NCBI RefSeq assembly: GCF_002886185.1
Contig: NZ_KZ614146.1
Span: forward strand, 3,175,224-3,239,223
From: Salipaludibacillus neizhouensis
GTDB lineage: Bacteria; Bacillota; Bacilli; Bacillales; Salisediminibacteriaceae
Length of the DNA: 64,000 bases
Direction of reading: 5' to 3'
Both the position numbers and the translations under genes were made by a program. The notes under the pieces are model-generated. The model made no database searches, was not told the origin of the DNA, and was given only the letters and a program-made list of their open reading frames with translations. This document shows positions 7,554 through 16,023 of this stretch, one piece after another (the first letter of the stretch is position 1; every line of letters starts with the position of its first letter).

Positions 7554-9233
7554 TTACCAAGTTTTATATGGTGGTGATCCTGGCGGTGCATTCATAATCA
7601 TTTCAACGAGAGGTATCACATACCCCATCGCAATCACTATCAGCATAATAACAATGATCACACCCCAACGCTCTGTCCAGTATGGTGTTTTCGCTGCATG
7701 ATCCTCTACTTCTGCTATCGGAAACTCGGTGTCTCCTTTCGGTGCAAAAAACATGAGATGAACGACTGCATATACTTGCATTAATACACCGATCATAAGA
7801 AGCGTACCCCCGACAGCCAAGAACATTAAATATGGATCCCAGCTTAAAGCAGTAGCATTGTCACCATAAGTTGTATATGAAGTTCTCCGTGGAGAGCCTA
7901 ATACACCGACCCAGTGCATCGCTCCTGACATAAAAATCATTCCTGCTGTCCAAATTAACGTAGTCGCGACACCTAGTTTATTTATGGCAGGTGTTAGAAC
8001 ACGTTTAGAGAGATAAGGAACTAACCAGTAACTAATACCAAAGAAGGTCAGAACGACAGTAGTTCCTACGGTTAAATGGAAATGACCTACAACCCACATG
8101 GTATTATGAACAACTTGATTTAACTGGTTTGTGCTTTGAACAATTCCCCCTGCGCCACCCGGAATAAAGGCGATCATCGCGATCATGGGTGCTAGAAATC
8201 GAACATCACCCCATGGCAATTTTTTAAACCAACTGAATAGTCCTTTTCCTCCTCGTTTTCTCGCCGTCTTTTCAAACACAGAGAACATAGCGTAGGCAGT
8301 CATTAAAGAAGGAAATCCAATTGCCAGACTCATAAATACATGTAAAAACTTTACAGATTCCGCGATTCCCGGGTCAATGATTTGATGGTGAAACCCACCA
8401 GGAATGTTTAAAATAACGAGTAGAATAATTACGACACGAGTTAATGTATCACTGAAACGTCTTCCCCCGATTAATTTTGGTACGACCACATACCATGCAG
8501 ACACTGCGGTTAAATACCAGATATTTACTAGCGTATGACCAAACGCCCAAAACAACGTTCTTGAAACCATGACATTGATTGTCTCTACCCAACCGTGCGC
8601 CCAAGGTATAATAACCAGAACTTCAATCGTTACTGGGATACTTCCGAAAAATAATAGAACAAATACCCCGGTAGCAAAGAAAGATAGAATTGGCACGTGT
8701 TTCCCTTTATTATTCTTTCGCCAATTAGCCACTTGAATAAAGGCTCCAAAAGCACACATCCACACTCCTAAGACGATAAATACTAATCCATAGTAGAATA
8801 TAGGTGAGGCTGCCATTGGCGGATAAAAGGTATACATGACAGATGCTTCATTTAATATAACCGAAATAACGGCCAATACAAATCCAACTAATTTCATCCC
8901 GAAACCGATCCATGCCATCTTCCTGACTTTCGGCAATAACCCACCTAAATTGTGTGAAAGCACCGCATAGAAATATCCGACTGTGAAGAAAGCTGTTAAA
9001 ACAAGGACTAATAGTAATCCATGTGCCGTTAAAACTTGGTAATAATTCAACCAAGAAGGTAATTCTAAAAGACCTGCCCGATTGAGCCCTTGTAATAACC
9101 CTAAAACACCACCTAACAGTAATGCTGCAAATGCTACAAATAGATATGATTTCGTTAATCTTGCATCCTCCGGTGTGATGCCTAGCACCTTATTTGTTTT
9201 TTCTTTAAACGATTGATTTACTGCTGTTCCCAT
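7554..9233 (-). CDS. cbaA: ba3-type (B family) cytochrome c oxidase subunit I
   Basis: This is the catalytic heme-copper subunit, reducing oxygen to water and pumping protons across the cytoplasmic membrane. It has about 559 residues and 13-14 membrane helices. Visible ligands are the low-spin heme His in LTAHGLLLVLVL, the CuB region WAFGHTLVNIWYL and GGFHHQIIDPG, and the heme pair in VVGHFHLTVG. The lack of the A-family proton-channel motifs and the small partner subunits place it in the B (ba3) family. The ATG at 9233 has GAGGGGG 8 bases upstream; a GTG 9 bases earlier would overlap that site. It lies 16 bases after the subunit II stop, last in a IIa-II-I operon. Confidence 0.93.
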   Translation of the reverse strand: MGTAVNQSFKEKTNKVLGITPEDARLTKSYLFVAFAALLLGGVLGLLQGLNRAGLLELPSWLNYYQVLTAHGLLLVLVLTAFFTVGYFYAVLSHNLGGLLPKVRKMAWIGFGMKLVGFVLAVISVILNEASVMYTFYPPMAASPIFYYGLVFIVLGVWMCAFGAFIQVANWRKNNKGKHVPILSFFATGVFVLLFFGSIPVTIEVLVIIPWAHGWVETINVMVSRTLFWAFGHTLVNIWYLTAVSAWYVVVPKLIGGRRFSDTLTRVVIILLVILNIPGGFHHQIIDPGIAESVKFLHVFMSLAIGFPSLMTAYAMFSVFEKTARKRGGKGLFSWFKKLPWGDVRFLAPMIAMIAFIPGGAGGIVQSTNQLNQVVHNTMWVVGHFHLTVGTTVVLTFFGISYWLVPYLSKRVLTPAINKLGVATTLIWTAGMIFMSGAMHWVGVLGSPRRTSYTTYGDNATALSWDPYLMFLAVGGTLLMIGVLMQVYAVVHLMFFAPKGDTEFPIAEVEDHAAKTPYWTERWGVIIVIMLIVIAMGYVIPLVEMIMNAPPGSPPYKTW

Positions 9234-9249
9234 TTCTTCCACCCCCTCT

Positions 9250-9717
9250 TTATTTCACCGTAATTGTTGTAGCCATATGTTGGTGACCAGCTCCACAATA
9301 TTCATTACATAACACTAAATATTCACCCGGTTCATCAAACTTCTGTGATATTTTTTGAATATGTCCTGGCATAACCATCGCATTTAAATTTGTGCCTGCC
9401 ACTTGGAATCCATGAGTGACATCTTTTGAAGTCATCGTGAAGTGTACTGTTGACCCCGCCGGTACCTCAATTTCGCCAGGATTAAAACTAAAAATTTCCA
9501 GTGTCATCACCACTTCATACTCGTTCTCCCCAATCTCATACACACCTGGATTATCAAAAGGGGCGGTTACATCTACTTTCTGTGGATCAATGGTTTCCAT
9601 GTTGCTCGGTGGTCCCATTCCTAACACAAACGTTTGATATCCAGTAAAAGCCATGAAGCCCATGATCATCCCGAAACTAATGATGAGCCATATTTTTTCA
9701 TCAAGATGCATTTTCAT
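9250..9717 (-). CDS. cbaB: ba3-type cytochrome c oxidase subunit II (CuA)
   Basis: This 155-residue subunit accepts electrons from cytochrome c through a dinuclear CuA centre on the outer face. A single N-terminal helix (about residues 10-32) anchors a cupredoxin domain. CuA ligands are seen as His in DVTHGFQV and the loop CNEYCGAGHQHM. The single anchor, instead of two, matches ba3-type subunits. AGGGGGGAT precedes the ATG. The short IIa gene lies 11 bases upstream and subunit I follows. Confidence 0.93.
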   Translation of the reverse strand: MKMHLDEKIWLIISFGMIMGFMAFTGYQTFVLGMGPPSNMETIDPQKVDVTAPFDNPGVYEIGENEYEVVMTLEIFSFNPGEIEVPAGSTVHFTMTSKDVTHGFQVAGTNLNAMVMPGHIQKISQKFDEPGEYLVLCNEYCGAGHQHMATTITVK

Positions 9718-9728
9718 CTCTATCCCCC

Positions 9729-9875
9729 CTATAATCTAGCAAAGTAAACCGAAAACATGAGTATAAATGTGGCAAAAATGACTATGCCTAGAATTCCTAA
9801 GGAAAACCAAGTACCTATCTGTGGTCCGTGGTCATCCACTACTTTTTCTTCGTGCTTCACCTTTGGATCGCCCAT
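9729..9875 (-). CDS. ba3-type cytochrome c oxidase subunit IIa
   Basis: A 48-residue protein starting MGDPKVKHEEKVV and containing one membrane helix (about residues 21-44, TWFSLGILGIVIFATF). In ba3 oxidases a single-helix subunit IIa supplies the helix that subunit II lacks relative to A-type enzymes. AAGGAGG lies 9 bases before the ATG, and the stop is 11 bases before subunit II. Size, topology and position all agree with this role. Confidence 0.85.
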   Translation of the reverse strand: MGDPKVKHEEKVVDDHGPQIGTWFSLGILGIVIFATFILMFSVYFARL

Positions 9876-10079
9876 TAAAATCAGCCTCCTTGTTCTTTTC
9901 GTACTTTCATCTTAATTGATAACGATTCTCGGAGAAGTGAGTTGAATCACCTCCTCGAAACTAAATATGACGAATATTTGAACAAAGATGAGAACGTAAC
10001 CGTTGAGTTTTAGAACACTAAGTATCTTTTTATATTTTGTTACTTGCTTATCATTGAAGGTTGTTTGGAAAAATTACCG

Positions 10080-10484
10080 CTCGTTTTCGACCTGCTACTT
10101 TTGTAGGTGCTACGGCGGTAGCACCTACCTCTTTTTTCGACTTCTAATCTCCCTCATACTCGCCTATGATCTCGTTTTCAACGTGCTACTTTTGTAGGTG
10201 CTACGGCAGTAGCACCTACCTCTTTTTTCAACCTCTAAACTCCCTTATACTCGCTTATGCTCTCGTTTTCTACGTGCTACTTTTGTAGGTGCTACGGCGG
10301 TAGCACCTACCTCTTTTTTCAACTTTTAAACTCCCTTATACTCGCCTATGCTCTCGTTTTCTACGTGATACATTTGTAGGTGCTACAACGGTAGCACCTA
10401 CCCCTTTTCTCGATTTCTAACTCCCTCATCCTCGCCTATGCTCTTGTTTTCAACGTGCTACTTTTGTAGGTGCTACGACGGTAC
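10080..10484. repeat. Tandem array 2, about 4.4 units of 91 bp
   Basis: Units begin with CTCGTTTTC (or CTTGTTTTC) at 10080, 10171, 10262, 10353 and 10443. Each carries a palindrome, GTAGGTGCTAC, a 4-base spacer and GTAGCACCTAC, followed by a pyrimidine-rich stretch and CGCCTATG. The last unit breaks off at 10484 after the left palindrome arm. It is the shorter relative of array 1, on the other side of the oxidase operon. Confidence 0.88.
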
Positions 10485-10521
10485 AGGAAGACACGTTTTC
10501 CCGTGGTGGCTGAAGTTTTTT

Positions 10522-10655
10522 AGAAAAACGCGTAGCGTCTTTTATTAAATACAGCGTTAGCTTCCGCCGCCCCGAGTAGCACCTACGAAGTGTGTGTAGG
10601 TGCTACTCGAAAGGAGGGTGGTTTTCCCTTGATACTTGCGGCGAGAAGGTAGCTG
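10522..10655. repeat. Interspersed repeat A, copy 2
   Basis: Begins AGAAAAACGCGTAGCGTCTT, then TTAAATACAGCG, and holds a hairpin GTAGCACCTAC ... GTAGGTGCTAC at 10577-10606, followed by TTTTCCCTTGATACTTG. Copy 3 at 38724-38850 is the closest match; copy 1 at 7028-7088 matches the first 60 bases. Confidence 0.78.
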
Positions 10656-10672
10656 CTAAATTTATATATTCT

Positions 10673-10727
10673 TACAAAAAAAACTGGCACAAAGTTCACA
10701 ATGTGATTGCGAACTTTGGACCAGTTT
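10673..10727 (-). terminator. Intrinsic terminator after heme O synthase
   Basis: On the minus strand, AAACTGG and CAAAGTTC pair with GAACTTTG and CCAGTTT around a loop (stem 10727-10681) and are followed by a run of eight T. Confidence 0.85.
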
Positions 10728-10758
10728 GTCCATCCTATAATAGAACAGTATATTACAA

Positions 10759-11700
10759 CTAATGAAAGACAGGAAAAGTGACGACTACCATCATCACAAA
10801 TAAAACAGTTACATAACCAACAGAATAAATAAATTGAACACGAGCCCATGAGAAATCATTTTTTGTAAAGAAGCCATAGATACTCAAACCTAACCAGCCG
10901 AGGTTAAGCAATGTTGCAAAGCCTACAAAAAAGGTTCCCAGCGATGTAAGATAAAAAGGAAACGGAATTAGACAGGCTACATAAAACAATATGTGCCACT
11001 TAGTCACTTGAAAACCGCGGACAACAGGAAGCATAGCTACCTTTGCATCACGATACTCATCTCTTTTTCTCATTGCAATCGCAAAAGTATGCGGCATTTG
11101 AAAAATAAAAAGGATAAGGCACAATACAATAGGAACAACGTGAGAAGCCGGCTCAAGCACCGCCCATCCAATTAGTGGAGTAACTGCCCCGGAAACACTT
11201 CCAATCAACGTATTCCATGTATATCTTCGTTTCGTCCATATTGTATACAGAAATACGTAGGTAAACCATCCAATAGCAGCGTAAAGGGTAGCTTCTAAAG
11301 TTGTAAATATCAATAGGATAAAACCAACCAACGTAAAAAGAATTCCCATCGTTAAAACTGTCCTCAGAGAAATATGTCCTGTTACAGTCGGCCGATTCAT
11401 TGTTCTATTCATCACGCTATCGATATCAACATCATACCAATTATTAATGATAAGCGCTCCAGCGACGATAAATGTACTACCTATTAATACCTGAAAAAAC
11501 AGTAGCCAATGATCTGAAAAAGAGGCGTCTGAAAAATATAACGCTAACCAGAAACCGGTAAAAACCGGCAATATATTAGCAAGTAAAACTTTCAGTTTAA
11601 ATAGTTCTTTCAGATCATTGAGCAGACTGGTTTTTCCTTCATTAATTGAAGGCATTTTTCCCTCCTTTTGTAAAAAAGTGGTTTTATCTTTATTTTTCAT
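10759..11700 (-). CDS. ctaB: Protoheme IX farnesyltransferase (heme O synthase)
   Basis: A UbiA-family membrane prenyltransferase that converts heme B to heme O using farnesyl diphosphate, the first step to the hemes used by terminal oxidases. The first Asp-rich motif is NNWYDVDIDSVMNRTMNRP and the second is RDEYRDAKVAMLPVVRG. About eight or nine membrane helices follow an N-terminal tail of some 40 residues. The ATG at 11700 has GGAGG 7 bases upstream; an earlier in-frame start lacks one. Its own terminator and promoter region separate it from the oxidase genes, but the function clearly belongs with them. Confidence 0.92.
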   Translation of the reverse strand: MKNKDKTTFLQKEGKMPSINEGKTSLLNDLKELFKLKVLLANILPVFTGFWLALYFSDASFSDHWLLFFQVLIGSTFIVAGALIINNWYDVDIDSVMNRTMNRPTVTGHISLRTVLTMGILFTLVGFILLIFTTLEATLYAAIGWFTYVFLYTIWTKRRYTWNTLIGSVSGAVTPLIGWAVLEPASHVVPIVLCLILFIFQMPHTFAIAMRKRDEYRDAKVAMLPVVRGFQVTKWHILFYVACLIPFPFYLTSLGTFFVGFATLLNLGWLGLSIYGFFTKNDFSWARVQFIYSVGYVTVLFVMMVVVTFPVFH

Positions 11701-11803
11701 TAAATTTCCTCCAAAACAAAAATATAGAAGCAATTAATGATTAATTAATTACTCCTATATAATATATCATTTCTTGATGAAAATAGTCGCTTCGAGATAT
11801 TCA

Positions 11804-12388
11804 TTAAGATGATTGAGAGACGATGGTTAGTTTTTCTTCAACCCTTGTCCTTGGTCTCGCTTCAGGGATTTTATTAATATAACCGATATGCAGCACTCCA
11901 ACGATTTTCTCGTCATCCTTTATGCCAACCGCCTGAAGAAACTCCTGCTTTTTATTATACCTATTTGTTTTCCAAACGACTCCCAGATCATTTTCCCATG
12001 CTAACAATTGAAAATTTTGAATGAGAGCCGAGGTTGCTGAAAAATCTTCTTCCCATTGTTTTTCCCTGGGGTCTTCTTTCATAATAATAACCAAATGAAT
12101 TGGTACATTTCGGAAATAGTCATCTTTCTTATTCCCATATTTTTCTCTGTCTTCACTGGATGTCGCATCTTTTACCGCTTCGACAAACCTGTCCTTCCCT
12201 GTACCGTGAAATAAAAGAAATCTCCACGGTTCTCTCAAGCCGTGATTCGGTGCCCACACTGCATCATTTAGAATATCCACGATTAAATCAACAGATACTG
12301 GATCTGGTTTCAAGTCTCTTATTGTTCGGCGTTCCCTGATAATTTTAGCGATACCTTCTTTTTGATATGGTTTTGGCTTTTTTATCAT
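11804..12388 (-). CDS. Nitroreductase-family protein
   Basis: A 194-residue FMN-dependent oxidoreductase of the nitroreductase superfamily. The N-terminal FMN-binding signature is IIRERRTIRDLKPDPV, followed by the helix DAVWAPNHGLREPWRFLL. The C-terminal GVLHIGYI is also typical. AAAGGAG precedes the ATG. It starts 20 bases after a siderophore permease gene on the same strand, so it probably belongs to that Fur-controlled operon. A role in reductive iron release is possible, but the usual substrates of the family are quinones and nitro compounds, and the real one is unknown. Confidence 0.85.
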   Translation of the reverse strand: MIKKPKPYQKEGIAKIIRERRTIRDLKPDPVSVDLIVDILNDAVWAPNHGLREPWRFLLFHGTGKDRFVEAVKDATSSEDREKYGNKKDDYFRNVPIHLVIIMKEDPREKQWEEDFSATSALIQNFQLLAWENDLGVVWKTNRYNKKQEFLQAVGIKDDEKIVGVLHIGYINKIPEARPRTRVEEKLTIVSQSS

Positions 12389-12407
12389 TCCGTCAACTCC
12401 TTTATAA

Positions 12408-13427
12408 TTAGTTAACCTTTATCAACAAGTAAATAAAGTACGGTGCACCTAGAGCTGAAACAACAAGTCCTACTGGTATTTCTGAAGGGGCTAGCAGGTT
12501 CCGGCCAATCATATCAGCAACTAGCAACAACAATGCTCCTATTAATGCTGTTGCGGGCAGCAGCACTTGATGTTTAGATCCGACAAGCCTTCTCGCTAAA
12601 TGAGGGGCAACCAATCCTAGAAATGAGATACCTCCTCCAACTGCTACACATGCTCCTGCTAAACCAACGGAAGTTAATAATAAGATTCTTCTTTCTTTTT
12701 CTACAGCAACTCCCAATCCTGTTGCCATCTCATCACCCAGATTGAGGACATTTAAAGACGATGCCTTGTACATCGTAAAAGGGATGAGTATTAGAATCCA
12801 TGGTAATACTGTTAAAACAAATTTCCAATTCGCTCCCCAAATACTTCCGGAAAGCCAGACTGTCGCTTGCATGAAATCGTTTGGATTCATTTTCAACTGG
12901 AAGATGATCAATCCTGCACCGAATGCTGCATTTATCCCAATTCCTACTAAAATTAATCTAGTCGGGGTCACGCCACCCTTCCAAGCAAGAGTATAGATAA
13001 GAAAAGCGGCAAAGACTCCACCAATTAATGCGAAAATTGGCATCATAAAGATAGACAGCGTTCCAAGGGAAGTCATTGAGCCTTGAAAAAAGAATATAAA
13101 GATTACGACAGCAAGTCCTGCCCCGGCATTGATCCCTAAAATTCCTGGATCAGCCAAACCATTTTGTGAAACACCTTGTAGAATTGCCCCGGAAATTCCT
13201 AATCCCGCTCCTATTAATAAGGCAATCACCATACGTGGTAAGCGAAAATCAAATAGTACTAGTTTATTTTCAGATGTGCCACTGCCAAACAAAGTCTGAA
13301 TAACTTCTAATGGAGCAATCTTTATGTGCCCTAAATTCAAACTTAGAAAGAAAGTGATTAAAATAAAGATAAATAATATTGCCATCACTATAAATTGATT
13401 CCTGTATGTATTTTTTATCATTTCCAT
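12408..13427 (-). CDS. Iron-siderophore ABC importer permease (FecCD family)
   Basis: A 339-residue permease with about nine to ten membrane helices. Family landmarks are FRLPRMVIALLIGAGLGISGA near the N-terminus, LNLGDEMATGLGV for ATPase contact and LVAPHLARRLVGSKH in the coupling loop. The start codon overlaps the stop of the preceding permease by one base (TAATG), as in paired FhuB/FhuG-type permeases. It is the second subunit of a heterodimeric channel for ferric siderophores. Confidence 0.92.
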   Translation of the reverse strand: MEMIKNTYRNQFIVMAILFIFILITFFLSLNLGHIKIAPLEVIQTLFGSGTSENKLVLFDFRLPRMVIALLIGAGLGISGAILQGVSQNGLADPGILGINAGAGLAVVIFIFFFQGSMTSLGTLSIFMMPIFALIGGVFAAFLIYTLAWKGGVTPTRLILVGIGINAAFGAGLIIFQLKMNPNDFMQATVWLSGSIWGANWKFVLTVLPWILILIPFTMYKASSLNVLNLGDEMATGLGVAVEKERRILLLTSVGLAGACVAVGGGISFLGLVAPHLARRLVGSKHQVLLPATALIGALLLLVADMIGRNLLAPSEIPVGLVVSALGAPYFIYLLIKVN

Positions 13428-14473
13428 TAAAAGCCCTTCCCTTCTCTTCTAGCAAGATAGAGGAAAAATGGAACCCCGATCATGGCTGTGATCGCACCCA
13501 CTGGCGTTTCAAAAGGAGGATTGATCATTCTCGCTCCTAAGTCAGCTAGAACAAGCAACAATGCTCCCAGAACAGCTGCACATGGAATAATCCACCGGTA
13601 ATCAACTCCAACCAGAAATCTAGTAATATGAGGAATCACAAGACCAATAAAACCTATCGTGCCGGCTACAGCAACGGCTGCGCCTGTTAAAAGTAAAACG
13701 ACTATCGTGCCGACTATTTTTACATGGGCCGTTCGTTGCCCTAATCCTTTCGCCATATCGTCCCCTAAACTGAGAACAGTAATCGAAGGAGCGACTAGCA
13801 AGGCCAAAATCAAACCTATAATTGCAACTGGAATTAATATCTGAATCATGACCCACCGCGTCCCAGCTACACCGCCAGCGTACCAAAACGTAATATCCTG
13901 AGCGACGTTAAAATGAATCGCAATTGCTGTCGAGACCGATTGAAGTAAAGCTGTAACCGCAACCCCAGCAAGTGCTAACTTAACGGGTGTTAATCCTCCT
14001 TTGGAAAAGCTCCCAATCGTAAAAACAAGCCCGACTCCTAATCCCGCTCCTACAAACGACCAAATCATTAACCCTATGTATGAGGTCCCTGGAAAAAAAG
14101 CAAACGCAATAGCGATCATGAAAGCCGATCCCGCTGTAACCCCCATGATTGAAGGGGAAGCAAGTGGATTTCTAGTCATTCCTTGCATAATTGCTCCGGA
14201 AACTGCTAAGAAAGCTCCGACTAATGCAGCAGCAATCACTCGTGGCATTCGTAATTCCTGGATAATTTGATGAGAGGTTAAATTAGGGTCAAATTCAAAG
14301 ACACCCGTCCATACTGTTTTAAGATTAATATCAGCAGCTCCAAATGAAATCGAAAGGGCTCCCGTTAAAAGAAGGACTATCAATCCAACAAATAAAATTA
14401 TTGTTGCCATTACTGGACGTGAGGTTAATTTTTCACTTGTAGACTCTTGCTCATTCCATACCATATTTTTCAT
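13427..14473 (-). CDS. Iron-siderophore ABC importer permease (FecCD family)
   Basis: A 348-residue FecCD-type permease, first gene of the permease pair. The family motifs appear as LRMPRVIAAALVGAFLAVSGA, LSLGDDMAKGLGQ and LVIPHITRFLVGVDYRW. A Fur box at 14577-14595 lies about 100 bases upstream, and the divergent lipoprotein gene at 14763 has its own. No ATPase gene is adjacent, so the pair probably borrows one, as happens with the shared YusV ATPase in Bacillus subtilis. Confidence 0.92.
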   Translation of the reverse strand: MKNMVWNEQESTSEKLTSRPVMATIILFVGLIVLLLTGALSISFGAADINLKTVWTGVFEFDPNLTSHQIIQELRMPRVIAAALVGAFLAVSGAIMQGMTRNPLASPSIMGVTAGSAFMIAIAFAFFPGTSYIGLMIWSFVGAGLGVGLVFTIGSFSKGGLTPVKLALAGVAVTALLQSVSTAIAIHFNVAQDITFWYAGGVAGTRWVMIQILIPVAIIGLILALLVAPSITVLSLGDDMAKGLGQRTAHVKIVGTIVVLLLTGAAVAVAGTIGFIGLVIPHITRFLVGVDYRWIIPCAAVLGALLLVLADLGARMINPPFETPVGAITAMIGVPFFLYLARREGKGF

Positions 14474-14576
14474 TCCTTTACTTCAGCCAGAATTAAAAAT
14501 GGCTATACATTCATTAAATACTGATCTTTATTTTCTCAAATTAGTCTATGAAATGAAAGCGTCTCTCTCTTCTTGT

Positions 14577-14595
14577 GAGAATGATTATCATTATA
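14577..14595. promoter_or_regulatory. Fur box upstream of the permease operon
   Basis: GAGAATGATTATCATTATA matches the 19-bp Fur consensus at 17 positions. It lies between the divergent permease operon and the binding-protein gene, nearer the former. Confidence 0.8.
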
Positions 14596-14697
14596 CACCA
14601 AATTACTCTCTACTACATGGATTATTGTGAGAATTCACTTTGATTTTCATCCTATTGATAGACTATTCGGCAAACGGGAAAAAAACTCTTGCTATCG

Positions 14698-14720
14698 ATA
14701 ATGATAATCGTTATCATTAT
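14698..14720. promoter_or_regulatory. Fur box upstream of the siderophore-binding lipoprotein
   Basis: A perfect inverted repeat, ATAATGATAA and TTATCATTAT around TCG, sits about 43 bases before the lipoprotein start. It matches the Bacillus Fur operator and predicts iron repression. Confidence 0.88.
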
Positions 14721-14762
14721 TTGAGTAAAGTACTTATCTATCCATTAGGAGGAATACTATCA

Positions 14763-15767
14763 ATGAATAAACGTATACTTGGTTTTAGTATATTAGCACT
14801 CTCTTTAACGCTTGTAGGGTGTGGAGAAAATAATGAAGCTAGTCCCAACAGTGAGGAAAATGCTGAAGAGACTGTTGATGAAACTACTGAAAATACAGAA
14901 GCAGCTGAAACTTCCGAAACTAGCACAGAAACAACATTAACCGATTCACTTGGAAATGAAGTTGTCATTCCGGCAAATCCAGAGCGAATTATCGCATCTT
15001 ACTTAGAAGATTATTTGGTAGCACTTGGAGTTTCTCCAGTAGCGCAATGGTCAATTTCAGATGGTGCAGGGATTCAAGACTATTTACAGGAAGATTTACA
15101 AGACATACCTACGATTCCGTTCGACCTTCCTTTTGAAGCCGTTACTAGTTTTTCTCCAGATTTACTATTAGTCGGCTCAGCTGAAACTGTTGGTGACGGA
15201 AAATACGATCAATATTCAAAGATTGCACCGACTTATGTTGTTGGTACAGAAGACAGTGAAAATTGGCGCGAAGACTTGGTAGAAATTGCAAAAGTTTTAA
15301 ATCTTAACGATGAAGCAGATCAAATATTGGAAGATTATGATGCAAAAGCAGAAGAATCCCAGGATATAATCAAGGATTCTATTGGAGAAGATTCTGTTGC
15401 TGCGGTCTGGCTTACTGGTGGTCAGCTCTTTATAGTTAGCGAAACGGCATCCAGTGGCGCTGTTATGTATGGAGATTTAGGTCTCGCTTCCCCAGACGTT
15501 GTTAAGGAAATTTCTGAATCTGCTACCAGTGACTGGTCACCTATCTCTTTAGAAGAAGTAGCTGAGCTGGATACAGAACATCTCTTTTTAATTAGCAGTG
15601 AATTAGATGATAGCATAGAACTACTGGAAGATCCTTTGTGGCAAAATATTCCTGCCGTAAAAAATGATCAAGTCTATGAATACGAGTCAACTACAAGCTG
15701 GTTATACAATGGACCTGTTGCAAATGATCAAATTATCGATGATGTACTTGAAAGTTTAGTAGAGTAA
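14763..15767 (+). CDS. Siderophore-binding lipoprotein (Fe3+ ABC importer)
   Basis: A 334-residue extracytoplasmic binding protein. The signal peptide ends in the lipobox LTLVGC with the lipid-bearing Cys20, followed by a Glu/Thr-rich linker. The periplasmic-binding fold of the FeuA/YfiY type starts with TLTDSLGNEVVIPANPERII. The ATG at 14763 follows AGGAGGA; in-frame starts upstream lie within the promoter and Fur box. It is divergent from the permease pair that it presumably serves. A strong terminator follows. Confidence 0.92.
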   Translation: MNKRILGFSILALSLTLVGCGENNEASPNSEENAEETVDETTENTEAAETSETSTETTLTDSLGNEVVIPANPERIIASYLEDYLVALGVSPVAQWSISDGAGIQDYLQEDLQDIPTIPFDLPFEAVTSFSPDLLLVGSAETVGDGKYDQYSKIAPTYVVGTEDSENWREDLVEIAKVLNLNDEADQILEDYDAKAEESQDIIKDSIGEDSVAAVWLTGGQLFIVSETASSGAVMYGDLGLASPDVVKEISESATSDWSPISLEEVAELDTEHLFLISSELDDSIELLEDPLWQNIPAVKNDQVYEYESTTSWLYNGPVANDQIIDDVLESLVE

Positions 15768-15783
15768 CGTCAACCTATAAGCT

Positions 15784-15827
15784 AGTGTCCACCTGTTCTA
15801 AGTAGAACTTGGTGGACACTTTTTTTG
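15784..15827 (+). terminator. Intrinsic terminator after the siderophore-binding lipoprotein
   Basis: AGTGTCCACC pairs with GGTGGACACT, with an inner GTTCTA/TAGAAC stem, followed by seven T. Confidence 0.9.
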
Positions 15828-15858
15828 TAAAGAGAATATAGATTGAACCGTGGCGGGG

Positions 15859-15891
15859 GAGTGGCGTTATAGTCTTTCTATAGCGCCACTC
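15859..15891. repeat. Hairpin of a GTGTCACT-like intergenic family, copy 1
   Basis: A 14-bp stem (GAGTGGCGTTATAG / CTATAGCGCCACTC, one G-U) with a 5-base loop. Nearby are GAATGTCACTATA and GAGTGTTACTA. Similar motifs fill two other intergenic regions, at 24445-24476 and 27130-27330. Confidence 0.5.
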
Positions 15892-16023
15892 AGGGTGAGT
15901 AAACTCTTCTGAATGTCACTATAAAGCTACTATCTAAACCCGGACAGCTGAGTGTTACTATTCGCCATTATTAATGACTCATGTCCGTTTTTGGCCCGAA
16001 TGATTGCTAATAAAAAACAACAC

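Noticed and set aside
10003-10197. 64-codon frame in array 2
   Set aside because: It runs through tandem repeat units with no ribosome site; its sequence changes with the repeat.
7083-10484. CRISPR-like arrays
   Set aside because: Units are 91-122 bp and nearly identical throughout, with no unique spacers, and no cas genes are present. They are simple tandem repeats.
11804-12388. BluB-type flavin destructase instead of a general nitroreductase
   Set aside because: No cobalamin gene is nearby and the sequence follows the ordinary nitroreductase pattern.
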